NCBI GenBank assembly: GCA_965228125.1
Contig: OZ245791.1
Span: 2,666,001 to 2,730,000 of the forward strand
Direction: 5' to 3'
Length of the DNA stretch: 64,000 nucleotides
Source of the DNA: GWF2-38-69 sp965228125
Lineage (GTDB): Bacteria; Verrucomicrobiota; Lentisphaeria; Victivallales; GWF2-38-69
Below are positions 1 through 9,246 of this stretch, one piece after another. The notes under the pieces were generated by a model. That model had not been told where the DNA came from. It saw only the letters and a program-made list of their open reading frames with translations, and did not search any database. Position 1 is the stretch's first letter. Each line of letters starts with the position of its first letter. Position numbers and translations under genes: made by a program.

Positions 1-64
1 GTCCAGGGAAGAAATGACCGCCTGTCCCACCGCAGAGAATTATTAGTTTTTTTAGTTCTTTCAT
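1..64 (-). CDS. N-terminal fragment of a MurG-like glycosyltransferase, cut by the window edge
   Basis: The minus strand opens with ATG at 64-62 and reads 21 codons to the window edge without a stop. The translated start contains the glycine-rich stretch CGGTGGHFFPG, which matches the first loop of MurG (UDP-GlcNAc:lipid-linked muramyl-pentapeptide transferase), where GGTGGH follows the first beta strand. MurG makes lipid II at the inner face of the membrane. Its start codon overlaps the stop of the upstream threonine synthase gene (TAATG), so the two are probably translated from one message with coupling. Only 21 residues are visible, so another GT28-family enzyme is possible. Confidence 0.6.
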   Translation of the reverse strand, partial: MKELKKLIILCGGTGGHFFPG

Positions 65-1356
65 TAATTGCCATTAAGAGCTTTCTTAACTGATTCGACA
101 TCCGCAGGAATCTGGACAGGCATGTTTCTAAAAGAACCGTTTACTCCTATTTCAGTTAATTTGCCCAGATGGTAGTTGATAACAGCATCGGGGTCTTTTA
201 GCAGATTGCCTGTCAATATGCCTACTGCTGAAGCGCTTTTATCAATAATTCCTGCTTCGACAAGCTTTCTGGCCCCTGCTACGACGCAGCATGAAGCAGG
301 TTCTGCTCCGATTCCTGCCTTATCAACCATAGCTTTTGCTTCCATGATTTCCTGTTCGCTTACCTCTTCGACTATGCCATTGCTCCACTCGATTCCGCGC
401 AGTGATTTTTCCCATGAAACAGGGTTTCCGATTTTGATGGCAGTAGCTATCGTTTCAGGGTTTTTAACCGGAGCGAAAGGTGTTTTGTTTTTCCACATAG
501 TGTAGAGCGGGTTTGCGCCTGATGCCTGAATGACTGCTATTCTGGGGATTTTATTTATAATTTCTAGTTCGTGTAGTTCCATGAGTGCTTTGCTTAAGGC
601 AGTGTTGTTTCCCAGGTTACCGCCGGGAATGATAAACCAGTCAGGTACTTGCCATTCGAGTTGCTGAAGAATTTCAAAACAGATTGCTTTCTGGCCTTCT
701 ATTCTAAACGGATTAATGGAGTTTAGTAAATATATATCAAGCTCTTTACAGACTTTTTGTACTAAAGTCATGGCATCGTCAAAGTTTCCTTCTATCTGCA
801 GCGTTTTTCCACCATAAGCCAAGGCTTGGGCAAGTTTACCATAAGCAATTTTGCCTGACGGAATGAATATTATGGATTTGAACCCTGCTTTGGCTGCGTA
901 TGCGGCCATGCTGGCGCTAGTGTTGCCGGTGCTGGCACATGCGACAATTTTCGACTCCAAAAGGTTTGCCGCTGTTATGCCGGCTGTCATGCCCCTGTCT
1001 TTAAAGCTGCCGGTTGGATTTTCGCCTTCATGCTTGAGCATCAATTTTGGAAGTCCAGCATAGATGCCAGCTAGTCCTGAAGGATATAATCTGGTATTGC
1101 CTTCCTGCTTTGTAATGATTTTGTCTTTGTCTATATCGAGGATTAGTTCCTTGTAGCGCCAGACTCCAGAAGAAAGAACTCCGCTTTTCATCCCCCATCT
1201 TTCTTCCCATTTTTTTATGAGCTTCTTTCCGCTTATCTCTGACAAATCTCTTTTTACATCAAGAAGCCCTCCACAGGTACAGGTATATCTGGGGTCAAGA
1301 ATGTAATATTTTTTAGAACAGTTGATGCACTCAAGGTAGCTTTTTGTTTTTTTCAT
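64..1356 (-). CDS. thrC: threonine synthase
   Basis: PLP enzyme converting O-phospho-homoserine to threonine in the cytoplasm. The 430-residue product carries the PLP-lysine motif GSFKDRG near residue 117, the phosphate-binding serine/threonine-rich stretch CASTGNTSAS and a late GILTGNLLKDP segment. Residues 9-30 hold four cysteines (CINC and CTCG pairs) that look like the small zinc-ribbon head seen in the shorter, archaeal/Bacillus-type threonine synthases. Length fits that class. It is the first gene of a leftward unit whose next gene begins inside its stop codon (MurG-like). The divergent gene across 180 bases encodes an efflux adaptor. I see no leader peptide or threonine attenuator upstream. 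Confidence 0.93.
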   Translation of the reverse strand: MKKTKSYLECINCSKKYYILDPRYTCTCGGLLDVKRDLSEISGKKLIKKWEERWGMKSGVLSSGVWRYKELILDIDKDKIITKQEGNTRLYPSGLAGIYAGLPKLMLKHEGENPTGSFKDRGMTAGITAANLLESKIVACASTGNTSASMAAYAAKAGFKSIIFIPSGKIAYGKLAQALAYGGKTLQIEGNFDDAMTLVQKVCKELDIYLLNSINPFRIEGQKAICFEILQQLEWQVPDWFIIPGGNLGNNTALSKALMELHELEIINKIPRIAVIQASGANPLYTMWKNKTPFAPVKNPETIATAIKIGNPVSWEKSLRGIEWSNGIVEEVSEQEIMEAKAMVDKAGIGAEPASCCVVAGARKLVEAGIIDKSASAVGILTGNLLKDPDAVINYHLGKLTEIGVNGSFRNMPVQIPADVESVKKALNGN

Positions 1357-1468
1357 AATTTGAACATATGGATGAGTTTGATGTTAATAAATTTAACTTT
1401 GAAACATTAGCATAATTATTTATTTTTTGCAAAAATTTGTTAAATGTTATCCTCAACTCTTAAGAACA

Positions 1469-1497
1469 TTGACAATTGGACAATTTTATCATATAAA
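1469..1497 (+). promoter_or_regulatory. sigma-70-like promoter of the RND efflux operon
   Basis: TTGACA at 1469-1474, a 17-base spacer, then TATAAA at 1492-1497. This is a near-consensus housekeeping promoter, placed 38 bases before the GTG start of the adaptor gene. The spacer carries a partial direct repeat (TTGACAA, TTGGACAA) that could bind a local repressor, but no regulator gene is adjacent. Confidence 0.6.
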
Positions 1498-1535
1498 CTT
1501 TCAATAAACAAAAAACCTAACTTGGAGGTTAAAGA

Positions 1536-2726
1536 GTGATTAGATCATTGGCAAAACATTTATATTTATTCGTTATGTTATCTTCTTTGCTTGTTACGGC
1601 TTGTGGACAGAAAAATAAAACCGAGCAAGTTTTGACTTCTGTAGTTGTAGCTCCGGCAGTTAAAATGGATTTGGTTTTAGCTGGCGAAATCATAGGCCAA
1701 ACAAAGGCTTACAATGATGTTGAGCTTAAGGCCAGAGTTCAGGGTTTTCTTACTGAGAGGCTTTTTACTGAAGGTCAGTTTGTTAAGAAAGGCGATTTGC
1801 TTTTTAAAATTGAAGATGGCAAGTATCAGGCTGATCTGGAATCTGCCAATGCTTCTTTGCTAAGGGCTCAGGCTCAATTGAAAAACTATTCAATAGATTT
1901 CGAAAGAAACTCTACTCTTATAGCAAAAAATGCCATAGCTAAAAGGGAATATGATCTTTCAGAGTACAATTATATGGTTGCCAAAGCAGCGGTTATGGAT
2001 GCTACAGCGAAGGTCGAAGATGCCAAATTAAACTTGAGCTATACAAAAATTGAGGCTCCATTTGACGGTAGGATAGGAGTTGCGATGTATAGCGTGGGAA
2101 ACCTCGTGGGTGACACTGACACCAGGCTTGCTAATGTTGTGTCAATAGACCCAATGAGAGTTCTATTCAACATTAGTGAACTTGAATTGCTTAATTTTCA
2201 AGTCAACACAAAAACGTTCAGGGAAAGCAGTGAAGATGTGATTATAAAAATACAATTCCAAAATGGGCAGATTTATTCTAAGGAAGGCAAACTTTATTTT
2301 GCCGATAACAAAATAAATTCTTCCACTGGCACAATTCTTATAGAGGCTCTTTTCCCGAATACAGATGGACAGCTTATCCCTGGAATGTACATAAAGGTTT
2401 TGATGCAAAGAAAAGAGTTAGTTTCAGGAATAGTGGTTCCTCAACAGGCTGTTCTTAAGTCTCAGGTCGGCTCATCGGTATTGGTTGTGAGCAAAGAAGG
2501 CATAGTTTCACAGAAACTCGTAAAAACCGGTATTACTAATAGCCCCAATGTGCAGATAACAGAAGGATTGAATGAAGGAGAATATGTAATTATAGAGGGA
2601 TTGCAGATAGTAAGGCCCGGCATGAAAGTAGAATACGTCGTCAATAAAGATTATGCTTCAATACTTAGTAAAATGGATGATTTTTCAGCAAATGCCGACA
2701 CTATGACAAAGCCTGATTCTAAATAA
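1536..2726 (+). CDS. RND efflux periplasmic adaptor (membrane fusion protein), lipoprotein
   Basis: Periplasmic adaptor of an AcrA/MexA-type tripartite pump. The 396-residue product begins with a lipoprotein signal ending LLVTAC (Cys 23), so the mature protein is probably lipid-anchored. Then come the first half of a biotinyl-lipoyl domain (VQGFLTERLFTEGQFVKKGDLLF, split here as VQGFLTERL...VKKGDLLF), an alpha hairpin, the returning lipoyl half (IEAPFDGRIGVA), a beta barrel and a membrane-proximal domain. The start is GTG at 1536, set by a strong GGAGG at 1524-1528. The RND pump gene follows after 27 bases, so they form an operon. No outer-membrane TolC-type gene lies nearby, so the pump must borrow one from elsewhere. 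Confidence 0.92.
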   Translation: MIRSLAKHLYLFVMLSSLLVTACGQKNKTEQVLTSVVVAPAVKMDLVLAGEIIGQTKAYNDVELKARVQGFLTERLFTEGQFVKKGDLLFKIEDGKYQADLESANASLLRAQAQLKNYSIDFERNSTLIAKNAIAKREYDLSEYNYMVAKAAVMDATAKVEDAKLNLSYTKIEAPFDGRIGVAMYSVGNLVGDTDTRLANVVSIDPMRVLFNISELELLNFQVNTKTFRESSEDVIIKIQFQNGQIYSKEGKLYFADNKINSSTGTILIEALFPNTDGQLIPGMYIKVLMQRKELVSGIVVPQQAVLKSQVGSSVLVVSKEGIVSQKLVKTGITNSPNVQITEGLNEGEYVIIEGLQIVRPGMKVEYVVNKDYASILSKMDDFSANADTMTKPDSK

Positions 2727-2753
2727 TAATCGAAATTAAATTGGTTTAATACA

Positions 2754-5700
2754 ATGTTAAGTAAATTCTTTATCGATCGACCGAGATTTGCCTTTGTAAT
2801 CTCAATAGTTATCACCATAGCCGGGCTTGTTGCGATAGCACAATTGCCTGTAACTCAATATCCTAACATTACTCCTTCACAAGTACAAATATCTACAGCC
2901 TATCCCGGAGCAGATGCTTCAACCATACAGAAAACCGTAATCCAGCCTATCGAGTCAAGGGTCAACGGAGTCAAGGGGATGATGTATATATCATCTACTA
3001 GCGCAGATGATGGGTCTGCAGTCATCTCAGTTTCTTTTCCTGCTGGTACTGATGGCAATATCAACAATGTCAATGTGCAGAATAAAGTGAGCATAGCCGA
3101 ACCGTCTTTGCCTGCGGATGTGAAAAACCAGGGTGTTACTGTTAAGGAGAAATCTCCTAATATGCTTCTTGGAATCTGTTTATTTTCTCCTAACGGAACT
3201 TATGACTCGATATTTCTAAGCAATTACGTCAACTTATATATAAAAGATGAACTTGCAAGAGTCAGCGGCGTAGGAGATACGGCCGTTCTTGGGGCCGCTA
3301 GCTATTCAATGCGCATATGGTTGAATCCTGATGCAATGGCCAATTTGAAGTTAAGCGTGGAGGATGTGGTAAATGCTATCAGGCAGCAAAACAACCAGGT
3401 CTCGGCTGGTTCACTCGGAGAAGCGCCTTGCCCTCCCGATCAGATTTTTCGTTATACTTTAAAGGCTCAGGGAAGACTCGAAACGGAAAAGGACTTTGAG
3501 AATATTATCGTCAGGGCTATGCCAGACGGCAATTATATACAAATAAAAGATATCGCACGAGCTGAACTTGGAGCTGAAAATTACAACCAGGTTAGTTCTT
3601 TAAATGGAAAGCCGGCTTCTTTGCTGGGGATATACCAATTACCAGAAGCTAATGGTTTGCAAATTGCCGAGGAATGTAGAAAACGCCTGGAAGACCTTAA
3701 GAAAAGATTTCCTCCTGATCTCGATTATGGGATTCAGTACGATACTACCAAATTTATAGAGGCTTCAATAGATGAGGCGATAGCGACTTTATTTGAGGCA
3801 GTAGTACTTGTGATACTGGTCACATTTCTATTTCTTCAGGATTGGAGAGCTACGTTGGTTCCCACTATAGCCATCCCTGTATCCTTGATAGGTACTTTTG
3901 CTTTTCTTTATGCAATCGGCTACTCTATAAACCTTATTACCCTTTTTGCGTTGATCCTTGCTATCGGAATAGTGGTAGATGATGCGATTGTGGTTATAGA
4001 GAGTATTAACAGGATGATTAATGAGGAAAAGCTCTCTCCGAAAGATGCCGCTAAAAAGACAATGGAACAGGTTACATCGCCTGTGATTGCTACGACATTA
4101 GTCCTTCTTGCCATGTTTATTCCAATATGTTTTATGCCTGGAATAACAGGGGAAATGTATAGACAATTCGGCGTTACGATATCTATTGCTGTTCTTATTT
4201 CTTCAATAAATGCTCTAACCCTGAGCCCTGCGCTGAGTTCTATTCTGCTTAAAGAATCGGAAGCAACGTCTGGCAGCCGTAAGTTTATAGTTTTCAAATG
4301 GTTTAATTTTGGTTTTGACCATATAACAAGAGGTTATTCTGCTTTAGTTACCAGATTGGTCAAAAAGGCTGTAATAGTAATGATATTTTATGGAATTTTA
4401 ATACTTATAAGCGGCAAACTATATACTTTGATCCCGACAGGTTTTATTCCTATGGAAGATCAGGGTGTTTTCATGGTTAACGTACAGTTGCCTGAAGCTT
4501 CCGCGTCACCAAGGACAGAAAAAATAGTAGATGAAGTATCCAAGATATTGCGTGAAACCCCCGGCGTGAGTGATTCTATATCTACTACAGGCTATAGTAT
4601 AATTAATGGGACTAGCGCATCAAACAATGCTTTTTTAATAGGCGTACTTCATGACTGGTCAAAAAGGCAGAATCCAGACTTGTATTTGAATAGTATATTG
4701 GGAAGAGTAGGAGAGAAGTGTAAAGCTATATCAGGGGCTGTTGTTTCCCCATTTTCAATTCCGGCAATCCCAGGGTTGGGAGCCACAGGCGGTTTTTCCT
4801 TTGTTCTAGAGGATACAAGCGGAACTGATGACCCTAACCGCCTTGCCGAGGCTGCAGGGGCAATTATTGTTGCAGCTAATCAAAGGCCAGAGATAGGGGG
4901 AGCTTTTTCCACATTCAAAGCTAACGTTCCTAATATATTCCTCAACATAGACCGCGAAAAAGCAATGAAATTAGGTGTGAGCTTTGAAGACATAAATAGT
5001 GCCCTTAAGGGCTTTACTGGTTACACTTATGTAAATGATTTTAACAAATTCGGAATGACCTACAAAGTCGAGATACAAGCCGAAAAAGACTATCGCTCAA
5101 GACTTCAGGATATCGGGAATCTGTATGTAAAAAACAAGAAGGGAGAGATGGTACCTCTTGATACTCTTGTAATCCCGGAAATGAAGTTTGGCCCTCAGTT
5201 TATGGATAGATATAACCTTTATCCGTCAGTAACCATAAATGGTGACGCAGCTGCTGGATATACTTCTGGACAGGCTATGAAAGCTATGGAGGAAGTTGCT
5301 GATGCTAAGATGCCGTCTGGATTTAAGTATGACTGGACTAACCTTTCATATCAGGAGAAACTTGCAGGGAATAAAACTATATTTATTTTTGCTTTTGCTT
5401 TACTATTTATATATCTTTTCCTAGTAGCTCAGTACGAAAGCTGGATGATTCCCCTTGCTGTAATGCTTTCAGTCCCAATAGCTCTTTTCGGTTCTCTTAT
5501 ATTCTTGTTGATGTGGGGAATAGACAACAATATTTATACACAAGTCGGGTTTGTGCTGCTCTTTGGGCTTGCTTGTAAAACAGCTATTCTTATAGTCGAA
5601 TTTGCAAAAGAAAAGCATGAAGAGGGAATGGGGGTTATTGAGTCAGCGATATTTGCAGCCAAACTTCGTTTCAGATCTGTTCTTATGACAGCTGTTTCAT

Positions 5701-5918
5701 TTATTCTTGGCGTAATGCCTCTTGTAATTGCGTCAGGGCCTGGCGCTGAAAGCAGAAAATCCCTAGGGACTGTAATTTTTGGCGGAATGCTTATCTCGTG
5801 TATTTTCGGGACGATACTTATTCCTTCATTTTATGTGTTGGCTCAGAAAACTGTTGACTTGATAAGCCGTAAGAATAAGAAGGAGACAGCAAAGCAGTCT
5901 CCTTCTGTAAAGGAATAA
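2754..5918 (+). CDS. RND multidrug efflux pump, HAE1 (AcrB/MexB) family
   Basis: Inner-membrane proton-driven exporter, 1054 residues, the usual length of AcrB-type pumps. The start MLSKFFIDRPRFAFV is typical of the family. TM4 contains the proton-relay pair in GIVVDDAIVVIES, and TM10 carries the essential lysine in FGLACKTAILIVEFAKE. Large periplasmic loops follow TM1 and TM7, as expected from the RND duplication. It lies 27 bases after the adaptor gene. Substrates cannot be told from sequence. The last codons contain an 8-bp hairpin (see 5880-5904) and the gene ends only five bases from the convergent gene at 5924. Confidence 0.95.
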   Translation: MLSKFFIDRPRFAFVISIVITIAGLVAIAQLPVTQYPNITPSQVQISTAYPGADASTIQKTVIQPIESRVNGVKGMMYISSTSADDGSAVISVSFPAGTDGNINNVNVQNKVSIAEPSLPADVKNQGVTVKEKSPNMLLGICLFSPNGTYDSIFLSNYVNLYIKDELARVSGVGDTAVLGAASYSMRIWLNPDAMANLKLSVEDVVNAIRQQNNQVSAGSLGEAPCPPDQIFRYTLKAQGRLETEKDFENIIVRAMPDGNYIQIKDIARAELGAENYNQVSSLNGKPASLLGIYQLPEANGLQIAEECRKRLEDLKKRFPPDLDYGIQYDTTKFIEASIDEAIATLFEAVVLVILVTFLFLQDWRATLVPTIAIPVSLIGTFAFLYAIGYSINLITLFALILAIGIVVDDAIVVIESINRMINEEKLSPKDAAKKTMEQVTSPVIATTLVLLAMFIPICFMPGITGEMYRQFGVTISIAVLISSINALTLSPALSSILLKESEATSGSRKFIVFKWFNFGFDHITRGYSALVTRLVKKAVIVMIFYGILILISGKLYTLIPTGFIPMEDQGVFMVNVQLPEASASPRTEKIVDEVSKILRETPGVSDSISTTGYSIINGTSASNNAFLIGVLHDWSKRQNPDLYLNSILGRVGEKCKAISGAVVSPFSIPAIPGLGATGGFSFVLEDTSGTDDPNRLAEAAGAIIVAANQRPEIGGAFSTFKANVPNIFLNIDREKAMKLGVSFEDINSALKGFTGYTYVNDFNKFGMTYKVEIQAEKDYRSRLQDIGNLYVKNKKGEMVPLDTLVIPEMKFGPQFMDRYNLYPSVTINGDAAAGYTSGQAMKAMEEVADAKMPSGFKYDWTNLSYQEKLAGNKTIFIFAFALLFIYLFLVAQYESWMIPLAVMLSVPIALFGSLIFLLMWGIDNNIYTQVGFVLLFGLACKTAILIVEFAKEKHEEGMGVIESAIFAAKLRFRSVLMTAVSFILGVMPLVIASGPGAESRKSLGTVIFGGMLISCIFGTILIPSFYVLAQKTVDLISRKNKKETAKQSPSVKE
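5880..5904. terminator. hairpin at the 3' end of the RND pump gene, possible bidirectional terminator
   Basis: AAGGAGAC and GTCTCCTT form a perfect 8-bp stem around a 9-base loop inside the final codons of the pump gene. Two convergent genes meet here with only five bases between stop codons. There is no clean T run directly after either arm, so it may be a weak terminator or a transcript-end stabiliser. Confidence 0.35.
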
Positions 5919-5923
5919 AGGTT

Positions 5924-6508
5924 TTATTTTTTAGAGGGAGCCCAATTTGCGTCCCATACGAAATTTGGCATATATTTACCATAAAAGGTACCCATATCTA
6001 AGCCAAAACTTACAATGTCTGCCGTTCCTGCAAGGGCACGGGCAACGGTATATCCTGCGCCTTCAGGTATTCCAACAATAGTTCCGATAACAGGTATTTC
6101 ATCATTGTCGTAGATTATGCATCGGGGTATTTCCAGCCAGCAAGTGGCAATATTGGCAATTCCTCTGCCGAAACATAGGGCTGGGTTGCCATTAAAAGAG
6201 TAATCCTTTTTAACAGGTGCTTGGGGAGGCGCAGCGGCAGTTGGGGGCTGTGTTGCCACTGTAGCATTTGCCGGAGGCGGTTGAGTGGTGTAAACATAAA
6301 CTATCTTCTGATTCTCTGTTGGCGGTTCTGCAGCAACGGCGGTCGCAGGGGTAGGGGCAGTAGTTGCAGGCGTTACAGCTTTTGTTTCTACTGTTTGGGT
6401 TGTGGGATTTGAGGGTATCACTGGTGCCGATCCTGAATCAGCGTTGACAATGGCGCCTGTTAGAATAGTTCCTGATATAAGTATGGCGCATATTGATGGT
6501 TTTATCAT
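5924..6508 (-). CDS. secreted protein resembling the TIGR04073 exosortase-associated family
   Basis: The 194-residue product has an N-terminal signal peptide (about 1-23), then a low-complexity Pro/Thr/Ala/Gln-rich linker (about 25-100), then a compact C-terminal domain with GRGIANIATCWLEIPR and GIPEGAGYTVARALAGTADI. That GRGxANxxTxWxEIPR pattern is how I recall the TIGR04073 family, which accompanies exosortase systems in Lentisphaerota and Verrucomicrobiota. Function is unknown; an envelope role is inferred from the signal peptide. No exosortase or PEP-CTERM substrate gene is visible here. The linker is strongly repetitive, with PPTA/TTQP runs. It is convergent with the RND pump gene. Confidence 0.65.
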   Translation of the reverse strand: MIKPSICAILISGTILTGAIVNADSGSAPVIPSNPTTQTVETKAVTPATTAPTPATAVAAEPPTENQKIVYVYTTQPPPANATVATQPPTAAAPPQAPVKKDYSFNGNPALCFGRGIANIATCWLEIPRCIIYDNDEIPVIGTIVGIPEGAGYTVARALAGTADIVSFGLDMGTFYGKYMPNFVWDANWAPSKK

Positions 6509-6551
6509 TTTTTTCTCCTATGTTTCTAGTTTATATCGAATATTTTTGTCG

Positions 6552-7133
6552 TCAGGTATTATGTTTTCTGAAGCAGTCAATAGAATGATCGTTTATCAGA
6601 CCTGTAGCCTGCATATGGGAATAGCAGACGGTAGAGCCTAGGAATTTGAATCCTCTTTGCTTCAAATCCTTGCTCAGTGCATCAGATTCAGGACTAGTGG
6701 CTTTGTAATCTTCGAGTGTTTTGGGATAGTTTACTATTGGTTTGCCATCAACAAAGCGCCATATGTAATTTGAGAAGCTACCGAATCTATTCTGGATTTC
6801 TAGGAATTTTCTGGCATTATTGACAGCGGCATTAATTTTCATTCTATTTCTTATTATCCCGCTATCAGACATTAAACTTTCGACTTTTTTTTCATCAAAT
6901 ATTGCGACAACGGCGGGCTCAAAATTATCAAAAGCTTTTCTATAGTTCTCTCTTTTCCTGAGCACAGTGTACCAGCTAAGGCCAGCCTGAGCCGATTCTA
7001 ATGTTAAAAATTCAAATATCAATCTGTCATCATAAACAGGGACTCCCCATTCTTCATCATGATATTTTACATAATCTGCTTTTGTTAAATCCACCCAAGG
7101 GCATCTGTATATAATTTGATTATGCATGTTCAT
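6552..7133 (-). CDS. tag: DNA-3-methyladenine glycosylase I
   Basis: Removes 3-methyladenine from alkylated DNA, starting base-excision repair. The 193-residue protein matches Tag along its length. RCPW and YHDEEWG near the N-terminus provide the first Cys and His of the structural zinc site, and ATGLINDHSIDCFR near the C-terminus provides the last His and Cys. LTLESAQAGLSWYTVLRKRENYRKAF contains the helix-hairpin and aromatic pocket (quoted in part: QAGLSWYTVL). Two in-frame ATGs lie at the start (M1, M3) with no strong ribosome site to choose between them. It lies 43 bases beyond the start of the exosortase-associated-like gene in the same direction. Confidence 0.94.
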   Translation of the reverse strand: MNMHNQIIYRCPWVDLTKADYVKYHDEEWGVPVYDDRLIFEFLTLESAQAGLSWYTVLRKRENYRKAFDNFEPAVVAIFDEKKVESLMSDSGIIRNRMKINAAVNNARKFLEIQNRFGSFSNYIWRFVDGKPIVNYPKTLEDYKATSPESDALSKDLKQRGFKFLGSTVCYSHMQATGLINDHSIDCFRKHNT

Positions 7134-7255
7134 TCAAATTAGAATACTTGTTGTTTTGAATTGTTCGGTTTAAACTTAGCTTTAAATAGATACCTTTTGT
7201 ATATAGGCTATTTCGAATAAATGTAAATAACACAAGCAATTTATAACATGTAATA

Positions 7256-7960
7256 ATGATAGAAAAATTTCATATCGGTTCAATACCAGCTGTTTTATTT
7301 GCTAGAGAAGATGTATTTGAAGCTAAGCAAAAACGAGCTGTTATTTTGTATCATGGTTCTTCTGCATCAAAAGAGACTCACGAAAAGGAACTTCTAAGCC
7401 TGGCTGATTCTGGTTTTCTGGCAATTGGGATTGATAATGTAGGACATGGTGAAAGGAAGTATTCTAGTTCCGAAAGACTATTTTCAGATGATAACCCTGA
7501 TATGGTTGAAAATATGCTCAAAGCCGTTGACGAAACAGCCCTTGAAATCCCATCTATAGTTAAGTTTTTAGGCTCTGAGCTAGGAATGACCGGTAAAAAT
7601 ATTGGTATCACAGGGATATCCATGGGAGCGTTGATAGTCTACAAGGCGATTTCCATTGAGAGTAATATCGGATGCGCTGTACCTATTTTGGGAACCCCGA
7701 AATACTGTTCTTATGAGACTAAAGACTATCTAAAATCTTTCGCTAGGATCAGCATGCTTTCCCTGAATGCAGCAAAAGACCAATACATTTCTAATGAGGA
7801 AACCAAGCATCTTCACTCTATTTTGAAAAATAGATATAAAACTTATGCGGAAAGGTTTTTCTATAAAGAATACCCTGAATCGGATCACTTTATGCTTCCG
7901 CATGACTGGGATGACTGTTGGCAGCGAACTATTTCGTTTTTCCACAAAAAACTATTGTGA
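7256..7960 (+). CDS. alpha/beta hydrolase, serine esterase/peptidase-like
   Basis: The 234-residue cytoplasmic protein shows an alpha/beta-hydrolase fold: oxyanion region YHGSSASKETH, the DNVGHGER turn, nucleophile elbow GISMGA with its serine, and a late YPESDHF segment that supplies the likely catalytic His. It resembles the dienelactone-hydrolase/prolyl-oligopeptidase branch, as in small YitV/YtmA-type esterases. The substrate is unknown. It is monocistronic: the tag gene is divergent and the XRE-PAS gene convergent. No strong ribosome site precedes the ATG. Confidence 0.8.
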   Translation: MIEKFHIGSIPAVLFAREDVFEAKQKRAVILYHGSSASKETHEKELLSLADSGFLAIGIDNVGHGERKYSSSERLFSDDNPDMVENMLKAVDETALEIPSIVKFLGSELGMTGKNIGITGISMGALIVYKAISIESNIGCAVPILGTPKYCSYETKDYLKSFARISMLSLNAAKDQYISNEETKHLHSILKNRYKTYAERFFYKEYPESDHFMLPHDWDDCWQRTISFFHKKLL

Positions 7961-7992
7961 ACGCAATATGTTTTTACTAGCAGAATCAGTAA

Positions 7993-9168
7993 TTACAATA
8001 CATTGATAGCATTTTTGATGGTTTTCTCATCAATACCGGATTTTCGCAGATTTTGAGCAATCTTTTCAATTACTTGTTTTTCTGAATCCTCGCTAGTCAA
8101 GGTTACGTATAATTCGTTTTGTTGATCGTAGTATATTTTATTTTTGATATTGTACTCTACTTTATCGACTCCTTTTACTTTCAGTCGCATTTCGATAAAT
8201 TTATCTTTTTTAAGAGTCTCTACTGTGTATTTCTCTTTATGATCATATCCTAATATCATAGTTTGAGATAGTTCGTACATCTCTTTAATGGTAGGTTTTT
8301 TGGTTTCTCGGAAAATCTTCCTTATTAGTCCGCTGTTTACGCTATAAAGGAAGTTGTCAAATAGTATACTTCCATCTTCTTTGTTGTTGGCTTCTTTTGC
8401 TATCCATACTGATTCATCCATTACATTGAGGGCATTGATGAATGCCTGTATTTTGTTCTCAGCTTTTTTACGGCTGGTTATGTCAATAAAGTAACCTACC
8501 AATCCTACAATACTTTTAGTTGTATCGCATACAGGGATTTTCGAAATCAGTCCCCACTTCTTTTTCCTGCTTCCCGGGATGAAACCTTCCCTATCAATTA
8601 TCGGCTCTCCTGTTAGGATAACACGTTCATCTTCAAATCTGTTTTCTTTAGCTTCTTTTTCAGAGAAGAAATTTAAATCAATACTGCCAGTTACTCTGAA
8701 GTTTTTTTCTAATGACAGGTTTTTCAAAAATGCTTGATTGACTATGGTATATTTTCCCGAAATATCCTTAGCATAGCACATTAGAGGTATTGAGTTTAAA
8801 AATGTACTGACTAATGAAGCAATTGAGTTCAAATCTTTGAACTGATCTTGTATTTTCTTTAAAAAATAAGACTGAATATTTTCCAGTTCGGTAATATTAA
8901 CCTTAGCCATTGAGGCCAGCATTGTGTTGACATAGGGTATTTCTAAGAGATCAGAGATTGGAGCAGGAGGCTTTAGGTCTGAGATTTGGTCAACTGATAT
9001 ACTCATGACCTTTGCCAATAACTTGACCATTTTTTCTGGAGGCTGGCTCCTTCCTGACTCCCAAAGCCACAGAGTGTTGCGATTTACTTGCATCCTTTCT
9101 GCTAGCTCTGTTAATTTAGCTTTTCTTTGTTGCCTAATTTCCCTGAATTTTTTATTATAAAATTCCAT
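7993..9168 (-). CDS. XRE-family HTH transcription regulator with PAS sensor domain
   Basis: The 391-residue protein begins with a Cro/C1-type helix-turn-helix (about 5-62: REIRQQRKAKLTELAERM and VNRNTLWLWESGRSQP). A PAS domain follows around 125-245, with YAKDISGKYTIVNQAF at its start and the closing GYFIDITSRKKAE that normally links PAS to an output domain. The last 145 residues are mostly helical and unrecognised. No kinase or GGDEF domain is present, so the DNA-binding head is probably the output and PAS the sensor. It is divergent from the 84-residue gene at 9247 with only 78 bases between starts, so that promoter is the obvious first target. Ligand unknown. Confidence 0.8.
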   Translation of the reverse strand: MEFYNKKFREIRQQRKAKLTELAERMQVNRNTLWLWESGRSQPPEKMVKLLAKVMSISVDQISDLKPPAPISDLLEIPYVNTMLASMAKVNITELENIQSYFLKKIQDQFKDLNSIASLVSTFLNSIPLMCYAKDISGKYTIVNQAFLKNLSLEKNFRVTGSIDLNFFSEKEAKENRFEDERVILTGEPIIDREGFIPGSRKKKWGLISKIPVCDTTKSIVGLVGYFIDITSRKKAENKIQAFINALNVMDESVWIAKEANNKEDGSILFDNFLYSVNSGLIRKIFRETKKPTIKEMYELSQTMILGYDHKEKYTVETLKKDKFIEMRLKVKGVDKVEYNIKNKIYYDQQNELYVTLTSEDSEKQVIEKIAQNLRKSGIDEKTIKNAINVL

Positions 9169-9189
9169 AATTTATGCCTAGTTATAAGG

Positions 9190-9218
9190 TTGATTTAGCA
9201 TGGTATGTTTAGTATATA
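9190..9218 (+). promoter_or_regulatory. sigma-70-like promoter of the 84-residue gene
   Basis: TTGATT at 9190-9195, 17 bases, then TATATA at 9213-9218, ending 28 bases before the ATG at 9247. The surrounding 78-base divergent region is AT-rich and holds imperfect symmetric AGCAT/ATGCT half-sites (9197-9201 and 9228-9232), a possible operator for the divergent XRE-PAS protein. Confidence 0.5.
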
Positions 9219-9246
9219 TTCCAAAATATGCTGATTATGCAGTAAT

